Notes: generated from the letters alone by a model not told the origin. A stretch of DNA of 64,000 nt from Ascaphus truei (GCA_036426205.1 WSYH01001203.1:62001-126000), one strand, 5' to 3'. Counted from the first letter of the stretch, positions 37,235-48,300 are shown. Made by a program: numbers and translations.

Positions 37235-38316
37235 ATCTATTGGCAGATACATCTAGCGGAAGAATCCAAATGCAAAACTGCCTTTGCCACCCCTCTCGGT
37301 TTATACCAATTCGTCACTATGCCATTTGGGTTACATGGGGCTCCAGCCACGTTCCAAAGGTTAATGGATAAGGTACTATGACCCCATAGGGCATATGCCG
37401 CGGCCTACTTGGATGACATTGTCATCTATAGCAGACACTGGCAGTCTCATATAAAAAGGTTAAGGGCAGTCCTAACGTCCTTAAGAGAAGCAGGGCTCAC
37501 TGCAAATCCCAAAAAATGTGCCCTGGGTAAATCCACTACAAAGTACTTGGGCTATGCCGTTGGGGGGGGATAGTAAGGCCACTAGCTAGCAAGGTGGCTG
37601 CCATAAAGGAAGTTCCCACCCCACAGACAAAGACACAGGTCCGCTCCCTTTTGGGGTTAGCAAGGTATTACCGGCGGTTTATCCCCAATTTTTCGGAAAT
37701 TTCTGCACCCCTAACAGATCTGACAAAAAAGAGTGCCCCAACCCAAGTTAAATGGTCTTGGGAGTGCCAATACGCCTTTGACATGCTAAAAAAGTGCCTG
37801 TCAGAGGGCCCCGCTCTTCGGAGCCCAGATTTTAAAGAGCCCTTCATCATCCAGACGGATGCCTCAGAGGTAGGACTGGGAGCAGTGCTGTCTCAGCAAT
37901 TTGATGGTGTTGAACACCCCATACTGTTCATCAGCCGGAAGCTGTTCCCAAGGGAAGTGAGGTATTCCGTTATTGAGAAGGAGTGCCTCGCTGTAAAATG
38001 GGCAATTGAGGCCTTGAGACATTATGTCGCCGGAGTACACTTCACCCTGGTCACTGACCATGCGCCCTTGAAGTGGTTAAACACCATGAAGGACACAAAT
38101 CCAAGGTTGACCAGGTGGTATATTGCCCTCCAACCCTTCTCGTTTGATATTCAGCATAGACCTGGAAAGGACCATGGAAATGCTGATTTTTTGTCAAGGG
38201 AAGGAGTGGAGGGTCGGGCTTCAGCCGTGTGGGACACTAGCCACACACAAACAGGGGAGGTATGTGACAGAGTGAAGTCAACTCCTATCAGTTACGCCTG
38301 GGAGACATATGTCTGA
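37235..38316 (+). pseudogene. RT-RNaseH: RT C-terminal half and RNase H of element B, 3' end of pol
   Basis: The segment opens at [20 protein letters not shown] and [12 protein letters not shown], then the same TGA (37379-37381) as at 11186, then the YLDD block. A one-base loss near 37567 shifts frame. The frame is then open from 37594 for 240 residues: SLLGLARYYRRF (RT thumb), then RNase H with QTDASE (D codon 37858-37860), [21 protein letters not shown] and GNADFLSREG. The frame ends 54 bases inside the 3' LTR, so the pol C-terminus overlaps the LTR. No integrase follows, confirming the IN-RT-RNaseH order. Confidence 0.85.
38251..38262 (+). promoter_or_regulatory. Polypurine tract of element B
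   Basis: ACAGGGGAGGTA sits immediately before the LTR start TGTGACAG at 38263; the same tract precedes the LTR at 41698. It is the expected plus-strand primer. Confidence 0.6.
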
Positions 38317-38829
38317 GTGCTTCATCCAGCACTCAAAAGGGTTAACTCAGGTGGAACTTAGATAGTATTGTATGTCTTTATTTATTAGATAGTCAGGAAG
38401 TAAGCTGACACCTGAGAGCCAGAAAGGTAGAAAAGTAAGCTGACACCTGAGAGCCAGAAAGGTAGAAAAGGATCTTGTTACCAGCAGTAGCTGGGTCTCT
38501 CAGACAAGAGCACATGGATAGATGTGCTGCTAGCCAGAAGGATACAGCACTACTTACTGCAGCCAAAGTAAGATTTGTTTCATTTGTTTTCATGACTGCT
38601 TAAAAGACTCTGAAGGTTTGGTTATGGTTTAGCCAGCCAGCCTGCTAGATAGGTCTGCTGTGTTAGTCAGTTTTTCTCCCATCACGGAGCAGGATTTATT
38701 TTTGTCAAAGGGACAGTGTACCCGCATGTTATGTTACTGTGGAGAAATAAAGCCATTGAACATTTTTCATTATCCTGAAACTACACGTGTGGACTGTTCC
38801 CTGACCTCGGCTACAGGCCGTCCTGCCAA
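38263..38829 (+). repeat. 3' LTR of Gmr1-like element B
   Basis: Starts TGTGACAGAG after the polypurine tract and ends about GTCCTGCCA at 38829 (final bases replaced by AAAACGCC). It is longer than the other copies because of an internal tandem duplication of AAGTAAGCTGACACCTGAGA sequence near 38400-38460. Subfamily bases match 6747-7238. Confidence 0.8.
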
Positions 38830-38927
38830 AACGCCGAAGAGGGCGCCCCCGGTTTTCTTTGAATCCGGTGAACAGCAGGACCATCAAGGAGGGGGGCGAT
38901 CACCGGAGTCTTTGGCTAGCCAGCCTC

Positions 38928-39887
38928 TCAGACGCACGAGGGCTGTCCTGGGGGTCCGATCCTGCAGCCGCAGGGGGGGGGGGGGCGGTCGTCCTTCTGT
39001 GGAGGGGGGATCCCCAAAGCCTTGAGGAAATCCCTCACATCCTCAGGGGCAGATATGGTGTAGTGGCGCCCGTTGCGGAGCACCACAAGCTTAAAGGGGA
39101 ACCCCCAGCGATATTTAACCCCCTGGTCCCGAAGGTAAGTGGTGAGTGGTCGCATCGCGCTTCTTTTATTCACCGTCAGTCGTGAGAGGTCACTAAAGAG
39201 TTGGATGTCCACTCCATCCATCTTGACGGTACACAGATCTCTGGCGGCCGCCATGATCCGCTCTTTTGCGGAGTAGGCGTGCATTCTGAGCACCACGTCC
39301 CTGTGCCGGTTGGGATCCGATGATTTTGGGCCCAGAGCCCGATGGGCACGGTCCGTGTGCAGTTCGTGCTCGGATAAGTCAGGCACCAGTCGTAAAAATA
39401 GTCTGCGGAGGTAGGGTTGCAGTTCCTCGTGGGAGATGGCCTCTGGGATATTTCTAAGGCGGATGTTCTGCCTCCTCTCCCTATTCTCGAGGTCTTCGAG
39501 AGCGTTTTGTAGGTCGCAGATCGCATCCCCACATCTTGAGACTTCCTCGTGGGTCTCAGCCTGGGCGTTGGAGACTCCCTCCATTTTGGCCTCCAGATCC
39601 TCGGTTCTTTCTGTGAGGGCTCCCACCTCTGCTCGGATGATCTGTAGGGCCTTCTCTGTGTCCTCCTGTACCCCCCTTCTCATCTTGGCTATGAGAGAGT
39701 CAAAGAATTCTTTATTTAGAACCGGGGGGTCCGTTTCAGGCTGGCCATGTAAGCCGCTGTGCGCCGCATGCTCCGGCTCCTCCTCGACGCCATCTTGCGC
39801 TTCAGGGCTGAGGTCTGCCTGGCGCGGGGCCGGGGCGAAGAACTTCGTGTCTGGGTTCTGGTTTCGCTTTTGACCCTTCCCCGACAT
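38928..39887 (-). CDS. LINE ORF1 protein (L1/Tx1 type), intact frame
   Basis: 319 residues on the minus strand from the ATG at 39887. Order: a basic N-terminus (MSGKGQKRNQN), an acidic/proline segment, a coiled coil (about residues 80-140, ending ALEDLENRERRQ), an RRM-like segment beginning RQNIRLRNIPEAI, and a C-terminal domain with KYRWGFPFKLVVLRNG. This is the trimeric RNA-binding chaperone layout of L1-type ORF1p, which coats LINE RNA in cytoplasmic particles. It lies on the opposite strand from the LINE at 42615. Its 5' UTR (39888-40029) is present, but the element is cut at 38829 by the LTR of B, so no ORF2 follows. Confidence 0.8.
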   Translation of the reverse strand: MSGKGQKRNQNPDTKFFAPAPRQADLSPEAQDGVEEEPEHAAHSGLHGQPETDPPVLNKEFFDSLIAKMRRGVQEDTEKALQIIRAEVGALTERTEDLEAKMEGVSNAQAETHEEVSRCGDAICDLQNALEDLENRERRQNIRLRNIPEAISHEELQPYLRRLFLRLVPDLSEHELHTDRAHRALGPKSSDPNRHRDVVLRMHAYSAKERIMAAARDLCTVKMDGVDIQLFSDLSRLTVNKRSAMRPLTTYLRDQGVKYRWGFPFKLVVLRNGRHYTISAPEDVRDFLKALGIPPPQKDDRPPPPCGCRIGPPGQPSCV

Positions 39888-40011
39888 CTCCCTGATGTTA
39901 GCGGCAGGGGTGGGTATCAGTTTCGGGAAGTTTGGGCTGGGGGAAATTGCTTTTTCTGATAGCTTTAGTGCGAGGGTGCCGGGAGCTCTCCTCCTAGCTA
40001 ACCATCTGCGG

Positions 40012-40027
40012 TGACGTCACCGGAAGT
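40012..40027 (-). promoter_or_regulatory. CRE plus ETS-type site at LINE 5' end
   Basis: TGACGTCA (40012-40019) is directly followed by CCGGAAGT (40020-40027), at the very 5' end of the minus-strand LINE. The LINE starting at 42615 has a mutated version, and the left-arm copy near 35737-35751 keeps most of it. This is probably part of the internal LINE promoter. Confidence 0.55.
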
Positions 40028-40049
40028 CCATGACCTTTTTTTTTTTTAA

Positions 40050-40831
40050 CCTATCATTAGATTAACTGATTATGCATTTAAAACAATCTAAAACATATAA
40101 GGGAATAAATATCGGTTACATTGAAATGTAAAAAGCAGCATTTGCTGATGATATATGTGGGGCCCCGTCTTAGATGGCTACCTTTTCTATAAGGGGTTAA
40201 CTGGGTGGGTTCACTCAGGGTTCGCCCCTTCCCTTTCTGCCCCATTAACAGTGATGTCACCATAAGAAGCACAGAGGGTATATATAGCCCCACCCTTTGT
40301 TCTGGAAGCAGGTTCTTCATAGTGAGCCCTGTATATAGAGTTTCTATGTGTCTAGTCTGCAGCTAGTATGGCAATGTCACTGTTTATTGTTTTCCAGTTT
40401 ATTAACATGCTCGGATCTTTAGCCAGCGCCTGTTAAAGGATTGGGAAGCCGAAATTTTCAGGAGAACGATGCCACACTGTCCGCAGACGGTTGCATATAC
40501 TGCAACCTGTACTCTCTCTGGATTGGCCCAATTAAACTTGTCCAGTACATCCTTACGCAATGGGTAACTAATCCTATGTACCTCCTCTGGATAGGTTACA
40601 GCATCGAAGAATGAACTCTGCGAGGGTCCCATTCAGTGGACCCCCCCCTCCGAAGCTCCATGGTGGCAGACACTGTCCCCGGCGCAGAGGACAGAAAGTC
40701 TCGCTACATCTGTAGCACAATCAGGGGCAGCAAGGGTTCCTCCGCCGCTCTGCCTGCTGCACGACAAGAACAGCGCAGAGTGCTCAGGCCAAGAGAGGGA
40801 ATACCTGGGGAAATGCTGCTGGGCGCCGCCG
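40050..40831 (+). other. Non-coding sequence with TATA-like promoter box
   Basis: GTATATATAG at 40278-40287 lies in a GGG...CCCC context typical of a TATA box, about 30 bases before a GGTTCTTCATAG stretch. It could be a solo LTR or the 5' end of an unknown element. No coding region was recognised. 40636 onward becomes CpG-rich. Confidence 0.35.
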
Positions 40832-40976
40832 CCGCGGACAGAGCGCCTACACGGGACACGCCGCGGACAGAGTGCTTACACGGGACACGCCGCGGACAGA
40901 GCGCTTACACGGGACACGCCGCGGACAGAGCGCCTACACGGGACACGCCGCGGACAGAGCGCCTACACGGGACACG
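40832..40976. repeat. 29-base minisatellite, five units
   Basis: Five head-to-tail units starting CCGCGGACAGAG and ending ACGGGACACG at 40832, 40861, 40890, 40919 and 40948. They differ only at CGCCTAC/TGCTTAC/CGCTTAC. GC- and CpG-rich. It stays open in several frames only because the unit lacks stops. Confidence 0.9.
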
Positions 40977-41085
40977 CCGGGGAGAACCAGCTGCATTATA
41001 ACGTGTCAGCTCCGTAAATATGTTTGTGCTGCAAGAAAAGCCGCTCTGAAGAGTGAGGGAATAAGCCTCTGCCTGCAAAGTGTCA

Positions 41086-41267
41086 TACGCCCCGTTACCC
41101 GGCCCTGAATACGCCCTGTTACCCGGCCCTGAATACGCCCCGTTACACGGCCCTGAATACGCCCCGTTACACGGCCCTGAATACGCCCCGTTACCCGGCC
41201 CTGAATACGCCCTGTTACCCGGCCCTGAATACGCCCCGTTACACGGCCCTGAATACGCCCCGTTACA
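41086..41267. repeat. 24-base minisatellite, 7.6 units with 96-base higher order
   Basis: Units begin TACGCCC(C/T)GTTAC and end GGCCCTGAA. The variants run A, B, C, C, A, B, C, C, so the array is a duplication of a four-unit, 96-base block. It abuts RNase H of element A at 41268 without any LTR boundary and replaces the upstream pol sequence. Confidence 0.9.
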
Positions 41268-41697
41268 CCAGATTTTAAAGAGCCCTTCATCATCCAGACG
41301 GATGCCTCAGAGGTAGGACTGGGAGCAGTGCTGTCTCAGCAATTTGATGGTGTTGAACACCCCATACTGTTCATCAGCCGAAAGCTGTTCCCAAGGGAAG
41401 TGAGGTATTCCGTTATTGAGAAGGAGTGCCTCGCTATAAAATGGGCAATTGAGACATTATGTCGCCGGAGTACACTTCACCCTGGTCACTGACCATGCGC
41501 CCTTGAAGTGGTTAAACACCATGAAGGACACAAATCCAAGGTTTACCAGGTGGTATATGGCCCTCCAACCCTTCTCTTTTGATATTCAGCATAGACCTGG
41601 AAAGGACCATGGAAATGCTGATTTTTTGTCAAGAGAAGGAGTGGAGGGTCGGGCTTCAGCCGTGTGGGACACTAGCCACACACAAACAGGGGAGGTA
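41268..41697 (+). pseudogene. RNase H fragment of Gmr1-like element A
   Basis: Starts inside pol at [15 protein letters not shown] and continues to [11 protein letters not shown] and GNADFLSREG, running into the LTR like the B copy. A deletion of about 9 bases near 41447 breaks the frame. Everything upstream in pol is missing and replaced by the minisatellite. Confidence 0.8.
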
Positions 41698-42189
41698 TGT
41701 GACAGGGTGAAGTCAACCCCTATCAGTTATGCCTGGGAAACATATGTCTGAGTGCTTCATTCAGCACTCATAAGGGTTAACGCAGGTGGAAGCTAGCTCA
41801 TCAGGATGTAAGCTGACACCTGAGAGCCAGCAAGCTAGATAAGGATCTTGTTACTAGGAGTAGCTGCCTGTGTCAGAGGAGAGCACATGGATAGATGTGC
41901 TGCTAGCCAGAAGGATACAGCACACTACTTACTGCAGCCAAAGTAAGATTTAAGACTGCTTAAAAAGACTCTTACGGTTTGGGTATGGTTTAGCCAGCCA
42001 GCCTGCTAGCTAGGATTGCTGTGTTAGTCAGTTTTCTTCCAACGTGGAGCAGGATTTATTTGCTTAAAGGGACAGTGTACCCGCATGTTATGTTGCTGTG
42101 GAGAAATAAAGTCACTGAACGTTTTCATTTATCCTGAAACTACACGTGTGGACTGTTCCCTGACCTCGGCTACAGGCCGTCCTGCCACA
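41698..42189 (+). repeat. 3' LTR of Gmr1-like element A
   Basis: 492 bases, TGTGACAGGG to GTCCTGCCACA, preceded by the polypurine tract. It is nearly identical to LTR 5291-5797 apart from an ~18-base deletion in the ATTTCTTTCATTTG segment and a few substitutions. The pair therefore looks young and belongs to one element. Confidence 0.85.
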
Positions 42190-42614
42190 GTTTCTCAAGG
42201 AGTACTCCTTTTAGGCTTAAATGGGTTATCTTATAACAAGTGATATGACAAGGAGTAAATGCTGCACACCATAATATAATAAAGAGATTGATACAGTTAC
42301 CGGAGCTCCCATCAATGTACGATCGGCTGCGTCCAATCCACGGCATACAAGAAGGATAGAAGATGGGGCACACAAATTTAAAAAAAAGAAATAATTTATT
42401 AAAGCATACACAACGTTTCGACCTGCGGACCTAAGGTTGGTCAAGTGCAAAAAACGTGGAGCCATTTTTTGCACTTGACAAAGACCTATTAGGTCGGAAA
42501 CGGTGTATGGCTTAATAAATATTATTTTATTTAAATCTAGTGTGGCCCCATATTCTATCTTCTTATCTTATAACAAAACACCATGCCGTTCAAACATAAA
42601 AAGCATAGCATTAA
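42190..42614. repeat. Spacer with foldback repeat, mirror of 35752-36177
   Basis: Begins GTTTCTCAAGGAGTACTCCTTTT and runs in reverse complement to the left-arm flank of the 36178 LTR. It contains a second copy of the hairpin with CGTTTCGACC and TTTTGCACTTGAC. Confidence 0.65.
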
Positions 42615-42747
42615 GACTTCCGGTTGAGTCACCGTGATGGAGGCTTGAGGACTGAGCTCCGGAGCCTCCTCTGAATACCCAAACAAATAGCCCCAATCGA
42701 GTGATAATACCCCAGAGACCACACCGAAGGCAAGGGGAAGAAAGCCG

Positions 42748-43700
42748 CATGAGCGGGGAAGAACAAAAAAAGCAGCTCAAACCCCGTGACGAGCTACTTC
42801 CCTACGAGTCAGCGGGCCACGGGTGCTGTGAGACCTCCCAAGATGGCGGCTGGCTAACACGAGGGAAGACCCGAGCGGAACGCAGGAGCAAGGCACAGTA
42901 AATATAGACAAAAAAACATACCTTGAAAACCTCTTCTTTAAAATGAGGAAGGAATTTCAAGATGACTTGGCAAAAGCGTTAACACCCTGCGGGAAACATG
43001 AAAACTCCTAACAGCCAAAACAGACACACTAGCACATAAAGTGAGGAAAACCTGGAGCAGGCCCAATCCTCCGTGGAGGACGAGATCAACCGCCTGCACT
43101 GGGAAATCAGGGGGCTCAGGGAGAGTGCCGAGGACCAGAAAACGCGACCGGAGGCAGAACCTGAGACTAAGGTACGTCCCAGAGTCAGGGGAACGGACAG
43201 TGTTAGGACCTCTTTATGCACCGGGTGCCTGACTTGACCCTGAAAAATTATAGATGGACGAGCGCCACAGGGCCCCGGGACTAAGTCAGCGGACCCAAGA
43301 GGACAGAGACATACTGGTGCAGGTTCCATTACTACTCCACAAAGGAGAGAATATGGGCTAGTAGGGAGAAAGGTAACCTCAGTTCCGCAATGTGCAAATT
43401 GAAATCTACAGTGACCTCTCAAGGCTCAAGTGGAACGCGAAGAAAGAGCTCAAACCCTCACACATGAAACTGAGAGACAATAGATAGGTGGGGATTCCCA
43501 TTTAAAATTGTTGTCCAGGCAGGGGGAAAGTTCCACACATTGTCATACCCGGAAGAGATACCACGATTCCTGAGGGGGCTGGGTATCCCACACACGAATG
43601 GAGGCTCTGCCCCTGAAGACGCAGACAGGGATCAAGACCAAAGACCAGCAGAGAGAGGACCGCGAGCCTCACAGAGAATTGCCACTCAACGGAACCAAAC
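42748..43700 (+). pseudogene. ORF1 of the LINE, frameshifted
   Basis: Starts MSGEEQKKQ like the intact ORF1 at 39887 (MSGKGQKRN). Later pieces include coiled-coil-like sequence near 42940-43140 and RRQNLRLRYVPES near 43150, the RRM-like start. C-terminal pieces near 43580-43700 resemble the FLRGLG segment. Several one-base indels break it. The left-arm copy is broken at different places, so neither arm is error-free here. Confidence 0.65.
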
Positions 43701-44587
43701 AGGAGAGGAGTGAGAGGCATAACCCAAAAGGCAAAGGTCTTACCCGGCGGAGTCTACACGTTGTGTCCCCCACTGCCCCCCCCTCTTGAACCCCCGAGAA
43801 GCATGAGGATAAACTGTACCCGTCCACGCCCATTGATGAGCCCACACTTACCTGAACTTGACAAGGGCACTCGCTCTTGGAGCCGCAGCGCTCGCAGCCT
43901 CCCAGCACAGCAAAGAAGCAGAGGCCCCCCCAACTCGATGAGAGGAAACCCAGGCGGAGACCAAGACATGCAGAAATAGACCCTGGCTGCTGCCAGAAAA
44001 TCTTGGAACTGGCTGGCGGACGCGAGGGGGGAGGGATGTCTTTGGGGTGGGGGGGGGTGAGGGGTGAGGGGAATTGCCCCTCTGCCCCCCCCTCCTCTCC
44101 GGGCGAGTCCGCGGAGGGGTGGACGGGCGGAGCCGAGATGGACTCAGGTGCTGTGTCAGGAGTATCAAACGACAGTCAGCAAAGGGGACATGTGAGGGCT
44201 CAGGTTATACCCCAAGTTTTGTTAAAATCACCATACAGCATATGGGAGTTATAAGTGAAACGTTCAAGCAAGTTATATTTTTAACAGGTTAATGCTATGC
44301 AGTTAAAGTGTTTTTATATGTTTGCCTCTGCACCCTGAAAGGTTGTGTCAGACCTATTCAAAGGGATAGATATCCAGCAAGTACAGAATAGCCTGTAAAT
44401 GGTAAAACAGCACCACCTAGTGTCGCACTCAACACTGGGTTAATAGTCTCAAATAACCAAGGTAATAACAAACCATGAGACACAGATACCTATGGATAAG
44501 GAAAACCGAAAAAAATACAGGTTAGTATCAGAGAGATGAAAAAATCTCTGAGGGGAGCCAAGGAGATTATAGTCAGACGAGCCCTCT

Positions 44588-44745
44588 CCCCCCCCCCCCC
44601 ACTTCCCGCCCTTCCCACCCTCCCCCCTCTCCCCCCCCCCTCCCCCCCCTCCCACCACATCACCCCCCTCCCACCTTTCCCCACCCCGTCTCCACTCCCT
44701 CTTCCCCCCCTCTCGCCAACATAACCTCTCCCCCCCAGGTAGACA
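44588..44745 (+). repeat. C-rich low-complexity tract
   Basis: Long runs of C broken by T and A between ORF1 and ORF2, mirrored as G-runs at 33570-33740. The complementary strand could form G-quadruplexes or triplex DNA. Length differs between the arms. Confidence 0.8.
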
Positions 44746-45367
44746 AACACACCACTTACCTGTTAAGAAAAAGACAATAAGACAGACTAACAAATTGAAA
44801 TTGAGTGAAAAGTTTAATAGGTGCAACCGGGAAGTTATGAGGTTAATTCAGTTTATATATGACTATATAAGATTGGGTAGAATGTTTAACTTTTACAGGA
44901 GGGTTCTCCGGCCTTCCAGATGGCTTTCGGAAGGCGGTGCTCAGGGAAGTCTCCCAGAGGCATTAGGCCCACCACCTTTATCTCTAGAGAGATGAGGGTC
45001 CCCAAAATTGGGCTCTTCGACAGCCCACTCTTTTCTCTTCTTCTCCCTCTTTCTCACTCTTTTCTTTTCCCACCCCCCCCTACTCCTCCACACCCCCCCA
45101 ATCACCTCCACCCGCAAACGGAAAAGCAAAAGCTATCTCAGAATTAGCACCCACGCCTACCAGGTTTTGATTGCAAGAAAGACTAAGGTAAATCCACGCA
45201 TAAACTTGTTCCCTTATCCATACATAACCAGCAGGGGCAAGCATGGTCGAGGGCAAATAAGAACCCCAGATGACAGGAACCAGCGGCAACACCACACAGC
45301 GGAGACCCCCACCACCTTGGGAAAGTGGAGGGAAAGGCAGGCTCCCCGAGACATTAAACATTTAAGA

Positions 45368-48300
45368 ATGACCCCACACACAACACTTAAACTAGTGTCC
45401 CTCAATGTTAGGGGACTCAATTCAGCAATTAAAAGAAAGCTCGCTCTGCAAGAACTAAAAAAGACAAAAGGGGATGTGTTGTTCTTACAGGAAACACACT
45501 TTAATACGGTATCACCCCCTAACACCTTTCAGAGATTCTACCCTCAGGCATACTATGCATCCGGCCCCACCAAAAAAAAAAAAAAAGGGAGAAGTTAGAG
45601 TAAGAGTAGCTATTCTATTTGGACAAAACGTTAAGTTCACACTAAAAAAACAGACCTCAGACCCAGAGGGTAGATTCCTCATTTTGCAGGGAACACTGTC
45701 GGATGTGGAGATTACCCTTGTTAATATTTATGCCCCAAACGAAGGCCAGGCCGGCTTTTTAAAAGACCTATGTGACAAGCTGGCCCCCCAACCAAGAACT
45801 ACACTGCTGTTAGCAGGGGATCTCAACATGCTAGTAGAACCTGACCAAGATAGGGCAAGCCCACTGCGAACCCCACATCCACGCTCTACGGCAAAAAATG
45901 CCAAAGAGTTCCGGAATATATTAAAAGAGTTTTCATTGATAGATATTTGGCAGGCACAGCATCAGGGCCAGCGGGACTATTCTTATTTTTCTCCCCCACA
46001 CCAGACCTATTCAAGGATTGATTATTTTCTGGGCACCAAAGATATCTTCCAGGCTACCTCCCAGTCAGACATAGGATCTATATCATGGTCGGACCATGCT
46101 CCGGTATCACTGACACTCTCCCTCCCCTTCTATAAATATAACCAATATAATTGGAAACTGAATGATTCTCTGTTAAACCAAATAGACGTAGAGATAGAGA
46201 TTAAGCAAAAGCTCAGAGAATACTTTGCGCTGAATAAGGGCTCCGTGGAGTCATCAGTGATGCTATGGGAGGCTCAAAAGGCCACGATCCGAGGGAATAT
46301 CATTTCCATAGCATCATACAAGAAAAAACAAAAACAGAAATTGTACGACAAACTAGCGGAGAAAGTCAAACTCCTAGAACATAAACATAAAGCTAATCCC
46401 TCAAAACAACTACGCAAAGTACTGGACAAAGCCAGATCTGATTTTAGACAGATACAAATAGACGAAGTGGAGAGAGCGTTGCGGTGGACCAAGCAAAAAT
46501 ATTATGACAAAGGGAATAAGGCCGACCGGTTATTAGCATCCAAATTAAGAGGTCTGAGAGCCAAATCCTAAATAACAGTTATACAAACAAAGGCGGGCAC
46601 CAAAACGTATTGTGAAAAACAGATAGCAGCCGAATTCTCAGACTTCTACTCCAAACTATATAATTTAAATTTTCCCAAAAACAGATTTTCAAATGAGGGA
46701 GCTATAACTAAATACTTAGAATCATGTAAACTTCCAAACCTCTCGGAAGATAACCTATCAGAACGAAATAAAGAAATTTCGCAGGAAGAGTTATTAGAAG
46801 CCATCTCCCAACTAAAACCTAGCAAAACGCCAGGCCCGGATGGGTTCTCAAATCAATATTATAAAAAATTCAAATCGATTTTGGCTCCATACCTACTGCA
46901 TATGTTTAATGAGTTTCTGGAGGGAACAGCTATCCCAGCATACATGTCTAGAGCCAATCTGGAAGTCATACCAAAGGAAGGGAGAGACCCACTACAGTGT
47001 GGTAACTACCGCCCCATAGCCCCCCTTAATTCGGACCTGAAACTTTTCAGCAAAATTTTAGCTAATAGGTTAACCCCCATTCTCCCAGGCCTAATCCACA
47101 TGGATCAAGTCGGGTTTATTTCCGGCAGACAAGACTCAGACAATACGAGGATAATCATTTACATAATCGACCATGTACATCTCTCAGCCACAAAAGCCAT
47201 CCTGTTAAGTCTAGACGCGGAAAAGGCGTTTGACAGGATCAGGTGGGACTTTCTGGACCAAACACTAATCAAATTCGGATTCACGGGTCCATACCTGGAG
47301 GGGATCAGAGCCCTATATAAAACTCCCACGGCTGTAGTGAAGCTCCCAGGAGGAGACTCGAATCCTATAAAAATTAAGAATGGTACTCGGCAGGGATGCC
47401 CCTTGTCTCCGCTTCTATTTGCCCTCTCCATCGAACCCTTGGCAACAATAATTAGAGAAGACAAAAATATAAATGGTATTACAATTGGAGATACGGATTA
47501 CAAAATATCCCTTTTTGCTGACGACATTATCCTAACTCTAGCCAACCCCTTGACTTCGCTCCCGAATCTACACTCACAGCTAGACAAATTTAGCAAAATC
47601 TCGGGGTATAAAATCAATATGGATAAGTCGGAAGCACTAAATGTATCTCTACCTAATCCCGAGGCCAAACTGCTACAAACAAACTTCAATTATAAATGGA
47701 GCTCCACCAAAATCAAATACTTGGGAATGCAAATAGCACAGGAGTACAAATTACTTTACCAATACAATTACCCGCCTTTATTTGAGTGGCTAAAAAAAGA
47801 TCTACAGAGCTGGAATGAGTACCAGATATCTTGGCTAGGCAGGATAGCTACGGTCAAAATGAATATCCTATCGAGACTTCTGTATTACTTCCAAACGCTC
47901 CCAATCGATATCCCAAGTTCGGAATTAAAAAATATGCAAAATAGAAATTTTCAATTTATTTGGCAAAACAAAAGACCAAGAGTAGCTAGAACTATAATGC
48001 TAGCACCAAAAGAATGCGGAGGCCTGGCAGCCCCTGATATCATTAAATACTATTTGGCGGCCCAACTCAAAGAAGCGATAATGTGGAACAATGACCCAGC
48101 GAATAGCTGCTGGACAGGGATAGAGTCTACCTATGCGAGACCTCTCTCACTCCCGGCCACCATGTGGACTGTGTGGGGCAGGGAGACCTTCTCGGACACA
48201 TTAAAACTGGGAGCAATGAAATGTACATGGAGAATATGGACCAAAAATAAAGAAAAATATGGCTTGACGGCTCATCCCTCATTATTAACACCCATATTTA

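Noticed and set aside
39436..39873. 145-codon plus-strand frame
   Set aside because: It is the antisense shadow of the intact LINE ORF1, which has domain matches on the minus strand.
41086..41267. CRISPR array
   Set aside because: The units are contiguous tandem repeats without unique spacers, in an animal genome.
40636..41316. Open frames of 78-121 codons with repeated peptides across the minisatellites
   Set aside because: The 29-base and 24-base units simply lack stop codons; the 29-base unit changes frame each copy and no domain is present.
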